64,000 nucleotides of DNA from an uncultured Blautia sp. Lineage in GTDB: Bacteria > Bacillota > Clostridia > Lachnospirales > Lachnospiraceae. A model generated the notes under the pieces. It did no database searches. It was not told the origin of the DNA and saw only the letters and a program-made list of their open reading frames with translations. The stretch spans positions 26,866 to 90,865 of the forward strand of contig CAKRMK010000010.1 of NCBI GenBank assembly GCA_934364795.1. Direction: 5' to 3'. Below are positions 54,355 through 61,986 of the stretch, piece after piece (within the stretch, counting starts at the first letter, position 1; each line of letters starts with the position of its first letter). The translations under genes and the position numbers were made by a program.

Positions 54355-55707
54355 TTATCCTCTCTGGTTTATCACTTCCAGAATGTCTGCCAGTGTCTCT
54401 GATTCGTCATTAAAAAGTCTGGTACATTCTGTTCTCTTATCGCTGATCATAATAAGCAGCTCCTGCAAAAGGTAACGCAATCCGTTTCCTTCAAAATTAA
54501 AGCAGTACCGCTTCAGTCCCTTGCTGTCATCTATTTTTGCCTCAAAATATCCTGTGTTCCACCAGTCTCCCGGAATGGTAACTCTGCCTCTGGTTCCAAT
54601 CACCACAAATTCATCTTCCACATCTACTGTGTTTCCGATTTCAATGGTGGCCAGTGCCTTTGGATATTTCATGGTAATCATATCATAAATACAGTTCCCT
54701 GATTTATCTTTTACTACGTTTGTATTAATATCCAGATAATTTTTCCCAAGGATCTTGATTGCCGCGCATAATGCCGGAACTGCTGTTTCGCTGAAGCTTC
54801 GGCCGCCCTCATAATGATTTTGGGAAATTGTACACTTCACACACACAATATCCCCAACAAGAGCACTGTGTGTCTGCCATACAAGCTGATTAAACGCCCT
54901 TAGATATACAAGCGTGACACGTTCTACAAGTATTACATTATTTGCAGTGGCAAGTGCAAACAGTTCTTTCAGTTTCTCTTTGCTGCTGACCACAGGAGCA
55001 TCACTGATTACATATTTCCCCTGCTCCAGGGATCTGCGGATATAACGCTCTCTTTTTCTTTGCTCGGTCTTGATGTAGACAATATCTATCTGGGAAAGGA
55101 AACAATCAAAACCATTCTTCCACTCTGAACTTTCTGCATCTACACAATAGTAAGAATCCAGCTCATATTTCTCACAGAAAACCCTGGCAGCATCTTCATT
55201 TTCTGAAAAAACACATTCCAGGTGAAGACCGCTGACATATTTGGTTTCCCATACTATACCATTATCGCTGTCATCATCTGTAACTACGCCTACTGTGTAG
55301 GTAATTCCCTCTCCCCTTAACTTGGTGCTGGAAATATTCTTTGTTCTCTCCAGATACACAACATCGCAGTAATTTTTCAGATAGTCAAATTTGCCACGCC
55401 AGTCTGACCCCAGCACAAGGAGGTCGATCTTATATTTGATAATATCACTAAGCTTCTGTCCCTGGTATTCTTCAATGATAATCTCGTCTGCAAAACCTGT
55501 GCGGCGTACATTCTCGATTCGTTTCAGAAGGCTGTCCCGCACATTCAGCTTGCCTCGCTCAATGTCATAGCTCTCACTTGTCACGCCTACTATCAGATAA
55601 TCACCCAGTGCCTTTGCTCTTTTCAGGATATTGTAATGCCCCTCATGAAACAAATCAAATGTTCCATATGTGATTACTCTTTTTATTTTCTTTTCTTTGT
55701 TCTGCAC
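54355..55707 (-). CDS. TagD-like cytidylyltransferase fused to Gfo/Idh-type domain
   Basis: About 450 aa. Residues ~9-130 are a glycerol-3-phosphate cytidylyltransferase-type nucleotidyltransferase: GTFDLFHEGH (HxGH, His21-His24), LGSDWRGKFDYLKNYCDVVYL, and ISSTKLR (ISSTxIK-type). Residues ~135-450 resemble a Gfo/Idh/MocA oxidoreductase (IDIVYIKTEQRKRERYIRRSLEQGKYVIS, then a GTRGRVTIPGDWW C-terminal sheet). The usual EKP lysine motif reads SDAPVV and the Rossmann GxGxxG is not evident. GTG 55707 is chosen since it follows GAAGGGTG; another GTG at 55773 lies too close to the probable transcription start. It should make a CDP-activated polyol for the LicD proteins (inference). Confidence 0.78.
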   Translation of the reverse strand: MQNKEKKIKRVITYGTFDLFHEGHYNILKRAKALGDYLIVGVTSESYDIERGKLNVRDSLLKRIENVRRTGFADEIIIEEYQGQKLSDIIKYKIDLLVLGSDWRGKFDYLKNYCDVVYLERTKNISSTKLRGEGITYTVGVVTDDDSDNGIVWETKYVSGLHLECVFSENEDAARVFCEKYELDSYYCVDAESSEWKNGFDCFLSQIDIVYIKTEQRKRERYIRRSLEQGKYVISDAPVVSSKEKLKELFALATANNVILVERVTLVYLRAFNQLVWQTHSALVGDIVCVKCTISQNHYEGGRSFSETAVPALCAAIKILGKNYLDINTNVVKDKSGNCIYDMITMKYPKALATIEIGNTVDVEDEFVVIGTRGRVTIPGDWWNTGYFEAKIDDSKGLKRYCFNFEGNGLRYLLQELLIMISDKRTECTRLFNDESETLADILEVINQRG

Positions 55708-55732
55708 CCTTTTTATACACCCTTCAAAATAT

Positions 55733-55821
55733 GCAATTCGTTCACCGGAGCATATAAAAACTCTATGGTTCACGAATTGCGAACTTTATCCTATTATAAC
55801 ATATCGGTTTTATTTCGTCAT
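55733..55821 (-). promoter_or_regulatory. Promoter and leader inverted repeat of the glycan operon
   Basis: ATGACG, 17-bp spacer, TATAAT (55821-55793, minus strand). In the 5' leader GCAATTCG and CGAATTGC (55773-55780, 55733-55740) can form a hairpin ahead of the fusion gene. Likely drives 55707 down to 48155. Confidence 0.6.
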
Positions 55822-55851
55822 TATCTGGATTATAAAAAGAAAGACAATCCA

Positions 55852-57249
55852 TCAGGACTGTCCCTCTTTTTCATCATCTTCTGTTATTTCAAAATCATCG
55901 TCTGACAAAATCTGGTCAATGGTTTTCGAAATATCCAGATTTTCCAGTTCTTCTATTTCTTCCCAGTCATCCAATGCTTCTGAAGCATCCGGTTCCTCTG
56001 CCTCATTCCAGTTATCCAAGCTCTCTGAAACATCTACTTCTTCTGCCTCGTTCCAGTTATCCAAAGTTTCTGAACTATGAATTTCTTCCGGCTTATCCTC
56101 AATTTCGTAATCGTCATCCTTCTCATCGTCCAGCATGGCGGCAAGCTCCTCTATCGCCATCCTTCTCTGAGTCAGAATTTCGAAACGGTCTTCCGCATCA
56201 TCTTCATAATCTTCATCCTCAAGACATTCATCCTCCACCGGCTTCTCCCGTTTGAAAATAAGGAATGTAAGCAGTCCCAGCACTGTATTATAAAGCCAGC
56301 TCACCGGGAGACTTCCAAGAATCAGCACAAACAGCAGGGAAACACCTGCCAGAGCCCATCCATTCAGAAGCTGTGGCATCTTCAGGATCTGAAGGCCATT
56401 CATCAGGATCAGAAGCGGATAATGGAAAAAATAGATTCCCATTGTATTTCTGCCAATGAAAGCAAATGGATGACGTCTGTCCGGCATCAGTGACAAAAGT
56501 GCAAAAATAATCGTAAAGGAAATGAGATACATCAGACCTCTTACTACCATTCCCTCTATATTTCCCATTCCACTTGCAAGATATGAATGATTGCCACGGA
56601 ATAAATCTACAGGAATATCATTTCCAATCATGTAATTGGTTGCTACAAACAGCAGAATAATTGCAAATAATGCCAGTACTATTTTTCCTTTAAATTTACG
56701 GATAGCTTTGGTATATTCATTTTTCCACAGGTATCCTGCCACAAAAAACGGAAAGAATACTACAATTCTTGATGTTGATAAAAATGTACTGAATTCCATT
56801 CTGGTTCCTGCCCACAAAGCAAAGACCATGCTTAACGGTACAATAAACCGGATCTTTCCAAATGCTTCAATAGTCAGACGGTACGCAAATAATGCCAGAA
56901 CATACCACATAACTGTTCCTGACGGGCGAAGCAGCTCAAAATCCATCCTGTTTCCAAGCCACATCTGGGTCGCCCATGTAAGGGTATAACCAAGAATATA
57001 GGGAATCAGCAGGTTTTTCACATGCTTCAGCACATCCTGGGGTTTCTTGGAAAGGTAGCCCGACATAAACACAAACGCCGGCATATGAAATATAGTAATC
57101 CCATACCAGATAAAACGGACTGCCTGATCCACCTTAACCAGCTGAAATGCAATAATATGATTGAATACTACCAGAAAAATCAGCAGCATCTTTATGTTAT
57201 CCACAAGATAAGAATAGGGTATCGCCTGTTCCTTAGAATTTTCGCTCAT
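55852..57249 (-). CDS. Acyltransferase-3 family membrane protein with acidic tail
   Basis: A 465-aa protein. About ten membrane helices form an acyltransferase-3 domain (residues ~10-345): DNIKMLLIFLVVFNHI near the N-terminus holds the conserved His, followed by ITIFHMPAFVFMSGYLSKK and NTMGIYFFHYPLLI. Such enzymes O-acetylate or succinylate surface glycans. The C-terminal ~115 residues are soluble and very acidic, with three repeats of the type SE(T/S/A)LDxW(N/E)EAEE. ATG 57249 follows AAGGTGG. It lies just upstream of the glycan operon promoter. Confidence 0.85.
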   Translation of the reverse strand: MSENSKEQAIPYSYLVDNIKMLLIFLVVFNHIIAFQLVKVDQAVRFIWYGITIFHMPAFVFMSGYLSKKPQDVLKHVKNLLIPYILGYTLTWATQMWLGNRMDFELLRPSGTVMWYVLALFAYRLTIEAFGKIRFIVPLSMVFALWAGTRMEFSTFLSTSRIVVFFPFFVAGYLWKNEYTKAIRKFKGKIVLALFAIILLFVATNYMIGNDIPVDLFRGNHSYLASGMGNIEGMVVRGLMYLISFTIIFALLSLMPDRRHPFAFIGRNTMGIYFFHYPLLILMNGLQILKMPQLLNGWALAGVSLLFVLILGSLPVSWLYNTVLGLLTFLIFKREKPVEDECLEDEDYEDDAEDRFEILTQRRMAIEELAAMLDDEKDDDYEIEDKPEEIHSSETLDNWNEAEEVDVSESLDNWNEAEEPDASEALDDWEEIEELENLDISKTIDQILSDDDFEITEDDEKEGQS

Positions 57250-57369
57250 TTCATCCACCTTGTAATAATTTTATGAATAAAGGATAACATACTTTTGTAA
57301 CTTTTGGAACAACTATTTAACATTTTGAAATATTTCCCTGAAAATATAGTTAGTGTCCACATTTTTTCA

Positions 57370-58251
57370 CTAATCTCCAAATACCTGCTGGTGCAGTTTC
57401 TTTCCTGTAGGAGTGGCTGCCAGTCCGCCTTCTGCAGTTTCTTTTAATGCAGCCGGCATTACATCGCCAACTTTTTTCATGGACCAGATAACCTCATCTG
57501 CCGGAATGGCACTTCTGATTCCTGCAAGAGCAAGCTCTGCCGCCACAAAAGCCCCTGCCACACCGGAAGCATTTCGCTTTATGCAGGGAATTTCCACAAG
57601 ACCTGCCACCGGATCGCATACAAGTCCCAAAATATTTTTCAGTGCAGTCGCAACTGCAGATTCAATCATTTCCGGTGTTCCTCCTGCCAGCTCTACAATA
57701 GCCGCAGCCGCCATAGCTGCCGCAGAGCCGCACTCTGCCTGACAGCCTCCCTGTGCACCGGCAAGAGAAGCATTATTTGCAATCACCATACCCACAGCCG
57801 ATGCAGTAAAAAGTGACATCACGCACTCTTCCTCTGTCAGTCCATACTGTTCCTGCATGGTAAGGACAGCCGCCGGTACAATACCGCAGCTTCCTGCTGT
57901 AGGAGCAGCCACAATCCGTCCCATAGACGCATTTAACTCCGAAACAGCCAGTGCACGGTAAAGAGCTCCGCCAAGAAGGGGACCTGTAAGATTTTTCCCC
58001 TGTTCTACAGCAGCCTTCATCCTGTAAGCATCCCCGCCTGTAAGTCCACTGGTACTTTTCAGATCCGGAGCGCTTCCCGGTGCAATACAAGATGCCATGA
58101 CTTTGTAATTATCTCGCATTTTTTCGTATATTTTTTCCCGGGGCATTTCCATCTGTTCTGCCTGCTGGTCAAGTACCAGCTTGGAAAGCCGGCAATTATT
58201 CTCTCTGGCAGTATTTAATAAAGCCTCTATTGAATGATAATTTAATTCCAC
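57370..58251 (-). CDS. sdaAA: L-serine dehydratase, alpha subunit
   Basis: A 293-aa iron-sulfur subunit that deaminates serine to pyruvate with the beta subunit. APTAGSCGIVPAAVLTM, GCQAECGSAAAMAAAA and GLVCDPVAGLVEIPCIKRN hold the conserved cysteines for the [4Fe-4S] cluster. It follows sdaAB by 72 nt. GGAG lies before the ATG. Confidence 0.95.
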   Translation of the reverse strand: MELNYHSIEALLNTARENNCRLSKLVLDQQAEQMEMPREKIYEKMRDNYKVMASCIAPGSAPDLKSTSGLTGGDAYRMKAAVEQGKNLTGPLLGGALYRALAVSELNASMGRIVAAPTAGSCGIVPAAVLTMQEQYGLTEEECVMSLFTASAVGMVIANNASLAGAQGGCQAECGSAAAMAAAAIVELAGGTPEMIESAVATALKNILGLVCDPVAGLVEIPCIKRNASGVAGAFVAAELALAGIRSAIPADEVIWSMKKVGDVMPAALKETAEGGLAATPTGKKLHQQVFGD

Positions 58252-58323
58252 AGTATAATAATCTCCTTTTAATTTTCAGACAGGCTCCAGAGCATGTTTT
58301 AAAAATGCTTTCTGAATGATTTT

Positions 58324-58983
58324 TTAAACAGGCTCCAGCATCGTGCTTGAATAAATATTTTCAAGATGATTAATTTTTTCATTGAGATCCGGGCCAAGAT
58401 AGCTGTCACTTTCGATGGTCATAACAGCCAGACCTCCTTTTGCCTGTCTGGCCAGATGAAAATTACAGATATTTACGCCGTATTCTGCCATAAGCTCTGT
58501 AACTGCCGCAATGGTTCCCGGTGCATCTTTGTGAAGCACAATAAGTGCCGGATTCTGACCTGTAAGTGAAACCTCCATTCCATTTACACGGGTAATCAGA
58601 ATATTACCGCCTCCGATACTGCTGCCACGCAGAGAAACCTGTTCTCCATCTTTTGCAGTCAGCGTGATCTGTGCAGTATTAGGGTGTGCATTCTCCAGCT
58701 CTCCTGTTTCGATCTGAACCTGAAGCCCCTGTTTTTCTGCTACATCAAGGGAAAAACGAATACGCTCATCGTCAGTTTTCATTCCCAGGATTCCGGCCAC
58801 AATTGCCTTATCTGTTCCATGCCCTTTATAGGTCTTTGCAAAAGAGCCATGAAGAAAAATATGTGCTTTTACCGGTGTTTTTCCAAGAAGTGCACGGGTC
58901 ACAAGTCCAATTCGCGCAGCACCGGCAGTATGAGAGCTGGACGGACCAATCATAACCGGCCCCAAAATATCAAATACGTTCAT
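58324..58983 (-). CDS. sdaAB: L-serine dehydratase, beta subunit
   Basis: A 219-aa partner of sdaAA. IGPSSSHTAGAARIGL near the N-terminus is the family motif, and an ACT-type domain (ALIVLHKDAPGTIAAVTELMAEYGVNI) closes the protein. It has its own promoter with a hairpin at the start of transcription. After the stop (LEPV) a ~30-bp segment containing GGAGCCTGT recurs imperfectly within the spacer. Confidence 0.94.
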   Translation of the reverse strand: MNVFDILGPVMIGPSSSHTAGAARIGLVTRALLGKTPVKAHIFLHGSFAKTYKGHGTDKAIVAGILGMKTDDERIRFSLDVAEKQGLQVQIETGELENAHPNTAQITLTAKDGEQVSLRGSSIGGGNILITRVNGMEVSLTGQNPALIVLHKDAPGTIAAVTELMAEYGVNICNFHLARQAKGGLAVMTIESDSYLGPDLNEKINHLENIYSSTMLEPV

Positions 58984-59033
58984 AACGTTTCCTTTTCTTT
59001 AATTTTTATTCAAAAAATTATATTGCCTGTTGT

Positions 59034-59075
59034 TCACAGTAACAACATTATACCGAATATTTCAGACCTCCACAA
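59034..59075 (-). promoter_or_regulatory. sdaAB promoter and early hairpin
   Basis: TTGTGG, 17-bp spacer, TATAAT (59075-59047). GTTGTT-ACTGTG-AACAAC palindrome lies over the expected transcription start. Confidence 0.65.
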
Positions 59076-59082
59076 GGCATGT

Positions 59083-59111
59083 TTGTGCTTTTCCCGGAAA
59101 TATGGTATACT
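59083..59111 (+). promoter_or_regulatory. tagD promoter
   Basis: TTGTGC, 17-bp spacer, TATACT. It is back to back with the sdaAB promoter. Confidence 0.6.
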
Positions 59112-59172
59112 GTAGTCGCTGTTCAAAAATAAGGAATTTAAACATAAGATTATAATTATAATGGAGAGCCAT

Positions 59173-59562
59173 ATGAGAAGAGTAATTACTTACGGAACTT
59201 TTGATTTGCTGCATTACGGGCACATCAATCTGTTACAGAGGGCCAAAGCATACGGCGATTATCTGATCGTAGCCCTGTCTACTGATGAGTTTAACTGGAA
59301 TGAGAAACGGAAAAAATGCTATTTCTCCTATGAGAAGCGGAAACATCTTCTGGAAGCCATCCGTTACGTAGATCTGGTAATTCCTGAAGAAAACTGGGAA
59401 CAGAAAATTTCCGATATAAAAGAATACCATGTAGATACTTTTGTTATGGGCGATGACTGGGCTGGGAAATTTGATTTCCTGAAGCCTTACTGTGATGTGA
59501 TTTATCTTCCCAGAACACCGGAAATCTCCACCACACAGATTAAAGAAGATCTGCATAAATAA
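59173..59562 (+). CDS. tagD: Glycerol-3-phosphate cytidylyltransferase
   Basis: A 129-aa enzyme making CDP-glycerol from CTP and glycerol-3-phosphate for teichoic acid-type polymers. [18 protein letters not shown] carries Hx[23 protein letters not shown] and ISTTQIK the other signatures. ATG 59173 follows GGAGAGCCAT; an upstream in-frame ATG at 59161 lies ahead of that site. It is a second, stand-alone copy beside the fused cytidylyltransferase at 54355-55707, with their substrates possibly different. Confidence 0.9.
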   Translation: MRRVITYGTFDLLHYGHINLLQRAKAYGDYLIVALSTDEFNWNEKRKKCYFSYEKRKHLLEAIRYVDLVIPEENWEQKISDIKEYHVDTFVMGDDWAGKFDFLKPYCDVIYLPRTPEISTTQIKEDLHK

Positions 59563-59633
59563 ATATCATTTCCGGGAGATTTTGCTCCTGATTAAAAAAC
59601 AGGCTTGCAAATTTCAAAAAATATCAAAATTCT

Positions 59634-59674
59634 GTACAGTCAGGAAACGCGTGGATTCCTGACTGTACTTTTTT
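59634..59674 (+). terminator. tagD terminator
   Basis: Perfect 13-bp stem GTACAGTCAGGAA / TTCCTGACTGTAC followed by T6. Confidence 0.93.
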
Positions 59675-59734
59675 AACAATTCCAGATATGGTTTTCACAT
59701 TCATCAGGCGATAAAAATACGTTATACCTCCCCT

Positions 59735-60529
59735 TTATCTGTACTTCCAAATTCCATGAAGCGCATAGGATACGAAAAAACATGCACTTTTTACCGGGCC
59801 ATATCCCACGTAGCGGTATACCTGATAGGTCATTGCCGCAGATTTTATTTTGTTCCGGGACTTTCCTCCCTGGGACAGACGGTATTTCAAATATGGTTCG
59901 TCAATTCCGGTGGCATGTCCATATTTACGCACAACCTTCAGCCAGGTAATATAGTCTTCATGGCTGTCATCGTGTTCCATAGGAAATTCCAGGGCAATTT
60001 CCCGAAGTATCAGTACAGAAGAGCAGTTAATACTGTTATGCTTCAAAAGCTCTCTGTAATCCAGACAGGATTTTACGGGAATATATTTGCCGGTTGACCT
60101 GCCATCTGGTTCCATCAGTTCACGGCCTGTAGAACAAAGCACATCCCCAGTCTTTTTCAATGCCTGTAGCTGATGAAAAAGTTTCCCATCTGCCCACCAG
60201 TCGTCTGCATCCAGAAATGCCACATATTTGCCCTTTGCCATGGCCACACCACGGTTTCTGGACCCGGCAGCACCAAGATTCCGCTCATTTTTTGTATAAA
60301 TAAAATCCTCCCGTTTTTCCCAGGGCTGCAATACTTCTTTAATATTATCCGTAGAGCCATCATCAATAACGATCAATTCTACAGGCACTTTCTGTGCATA
60401 TACAGAGCTGATCGCCTGTCCGATATATTTCGCACCATTATAAACCGGCATGATTACAGAAACCAACGGAAGCATCTCCTGCGTTAAATTCTGCTCTGCG
60501 CTATCCTTTGTCTGCAGATTATTTGTCAT
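59735..60529 (-). CDS. Family 2 glycosyltransferase
   Basis: A 264-aa GT-A enzyme. LPLVSVIMPVYNGAKYIGQAI, VIDDGSTDN, NLGAAGSRNRG and FLDADDWW (the metal-binding DxD) are all present, so it is active-looking. Substrate unknown; it probably adds sugar to the same surface polymer. ATG 60529 follows GGAGGAGCTAAA. It lies just inside the chromosomal side of the recombinase element. Confidence 0.88.
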   Translation of the reverse strand: MTNNLQTKDSAEQNLTQEMLPLVSVIMPVYNGAKYIGQAISSVYAQKVPVELIVIDDGSTDNIKEVLQPWEKREDFIYTKNERNLGAAGSRNRGVAMAKGKYVAFLDADDWWADGKLFHQLQALKKTGDVLCSTGRELMEPDGRSTGKYIPVKSCLDYRELLKHNSINCSSVLILREIALEFPMEHDDSHEDYITWLKVVRKYGHATGIDEPYLKYRLSQGGKSRNKIKSAAMTYQVYRYVGYGPVKSACFFVSYALHGIWKYR

Positions 60530-60588
60530 TTTAGCTCCTCCATCCTGAATCAAGATAGTTATAAACCTCTTATAAAATTTTCAGATTT

Positions 60589-61986
60589 TTATTTATTATA
60601 TCCCATAAGGGAATATTCGTCCAGACAGGTAAAACAGGTTCCATCCATAAAAATAACCTGAAGCTTCCCGGAATTTTCCACATAAATTTCCCGGATCAAC
60701 ATTCTTTTCCACTTTGATACCTCCTGCCAATGTGGATTTCTTTTTGTCAGCTGGATCATCTGCCTGGCGCGCATATGCTCCAATGCATTTCCTGTCTGCA
60801 AAGCATTTTCCCATTCAGTCATAAATTTTTCCCGTTCCATAACAAATGCCTCCCATGCCCGATTAAATACACGATCCAGTATATTCTCATCTATGAATCG
60901 GGTTTGACAGATTTTCCTCTTTTCTTTTGTAGTGTTGATGCATTTCCAGACTTTTTGACCAGATTTTTTTACAAATCTGCCGCCGCAGTGACAGCAGAAA
61001 ATTTTCCCATAAAGAGGCTCTTTTGTACAGCTTCCAAGCTCCCGTATCCCATGCTTTTGTTTAAACTCTTCCAGTCTTTTCAGCTCCAGCTGGGCAGCCT
61101 CCCATGTTTCACGTTCCACAATGGGGGGATGATTATTTTCCACATAATAGCTTTCCAGATTCCCATTATTTTTGCATAATTCTTTTGTAAGAAAATCGCG
61201 GATATAGTATTTCTGCATGTGGATATCCCCTTTATACTTCTCGTTCTGAAGCATACGGACAATAGACGCAGCTACCCAGCGAGCCTCACCGTGAACACCG
61301 GGAACCATCTCCTCATTAAAACTGCGTGCAATCTCAGACGGCTGCCAGCCCTCCAGAAAATTTTCGAAAACCCGCCGGACCACCTCTGCCTGCTTCTCAT
61401 TAATTACCAGCTGTCCGTTTTCATCCTTATCATATCCCAGAAAGCTGACTGTATTAATATGCGGGATTCCCTGCTGAAAACGGGAACGAATCCCCCATCT
61501 GGTATTTTCGGAAATATTTCGTGACTCTTCCTGTGCAAGACTGGAAAGTATGGTAAAAAGAAGTTCACCAGATGCTTCCATTGTATTGATTCCTTCTTTT
61601 TCGAAAATTACCGGAATGCCAAGAGTTTTCAGATGTCTGGTATAGTGAAGGCAATCCCGGGTATTTCTTGCAAAACGACTGATGGATTTAGTAATTATCA
61701 AATCTACCTTTCCCTCTTCACAGGCAGTAATCATTCTGCGAAAGCCTGTCCGTTTTCGTATTCCTGTGCCGGAAATACCCTCATCGGCGAAAATTTCCAC
61801 AAGCTGATAATCCTTTCTCCCATTGATGTAATCTGTATAATAGGCAATCTGATTTGCGAAGGAGCCAAGCTGTTCTTCCTGCTCTGTGGACACCCTGCAA
61901 TATGCTGCCACCCGGCTTTTTTGTTTTGTATTTTCAGTTTTTGCAGCTGTCTGGTTCGGTGGAATAACCGTAAATTTCTTTTCCAT
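60589..61986 (-). CDS. Large serine recombinase (site-specific integrase)
   Basis: A 465-aa recombinase. Order: resolvase catalytic domain with nucleophile Ser33 in AAYCRVSTEQEEQ and SKSISRFARNTRDCL; recombinase domain (SFLGYDKDENGQLVINEKQAEVVRRVFENF); zinc ribbon (CCHCGGRF...CQTRF); and a short helical end. Length and domains are those of integrases of prophages and conjugative elements. Its start overlaps the previous recombinase by 53 nt, so both are coupled. It lies at the element edge; the attachment site may be in the 60530-60588 gap. Confidence 0.9.
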   Translation of the reverse strand: MEKKFTVIPPNQTAAKTENTKQKSRVAAYCRVSTEQEEQLGSFANQIAYYTDYINGRKDYQLVEIFADEGISGTGIRKRTGFRRMITACEEGKVDLIITKSISRFARNTRDCLHYTRHLKTLGIPVIFEKEGINTMEASGELLFTILSSLAQEESRNISENTRWGIRSRFQQGIPHINTVSFLGYDKDENGQLVINEKQAEVVRRVFENFLEGWQPSEIARSFNEEMVPGVHGEARWVAASIVRMLQNEKYKGDIHMQKYYIRDFLTKELCKNNGNLESYYVENNHPPIVERETWEAAQLELKRLEEFKQKHGIRELGSCTKEPLYGKIFCCHCGGRFVKKSGQKVWKCINTTKEKRKICQTRFIDENILDRVFNRAWEAFVMEREKFMTEWENALQTGNALEHMRARQMIQLTKRNPHWQEVSKWKRMLIREIYVENSGKLQVIFMDGTCFTCLDEYSLMGYNK

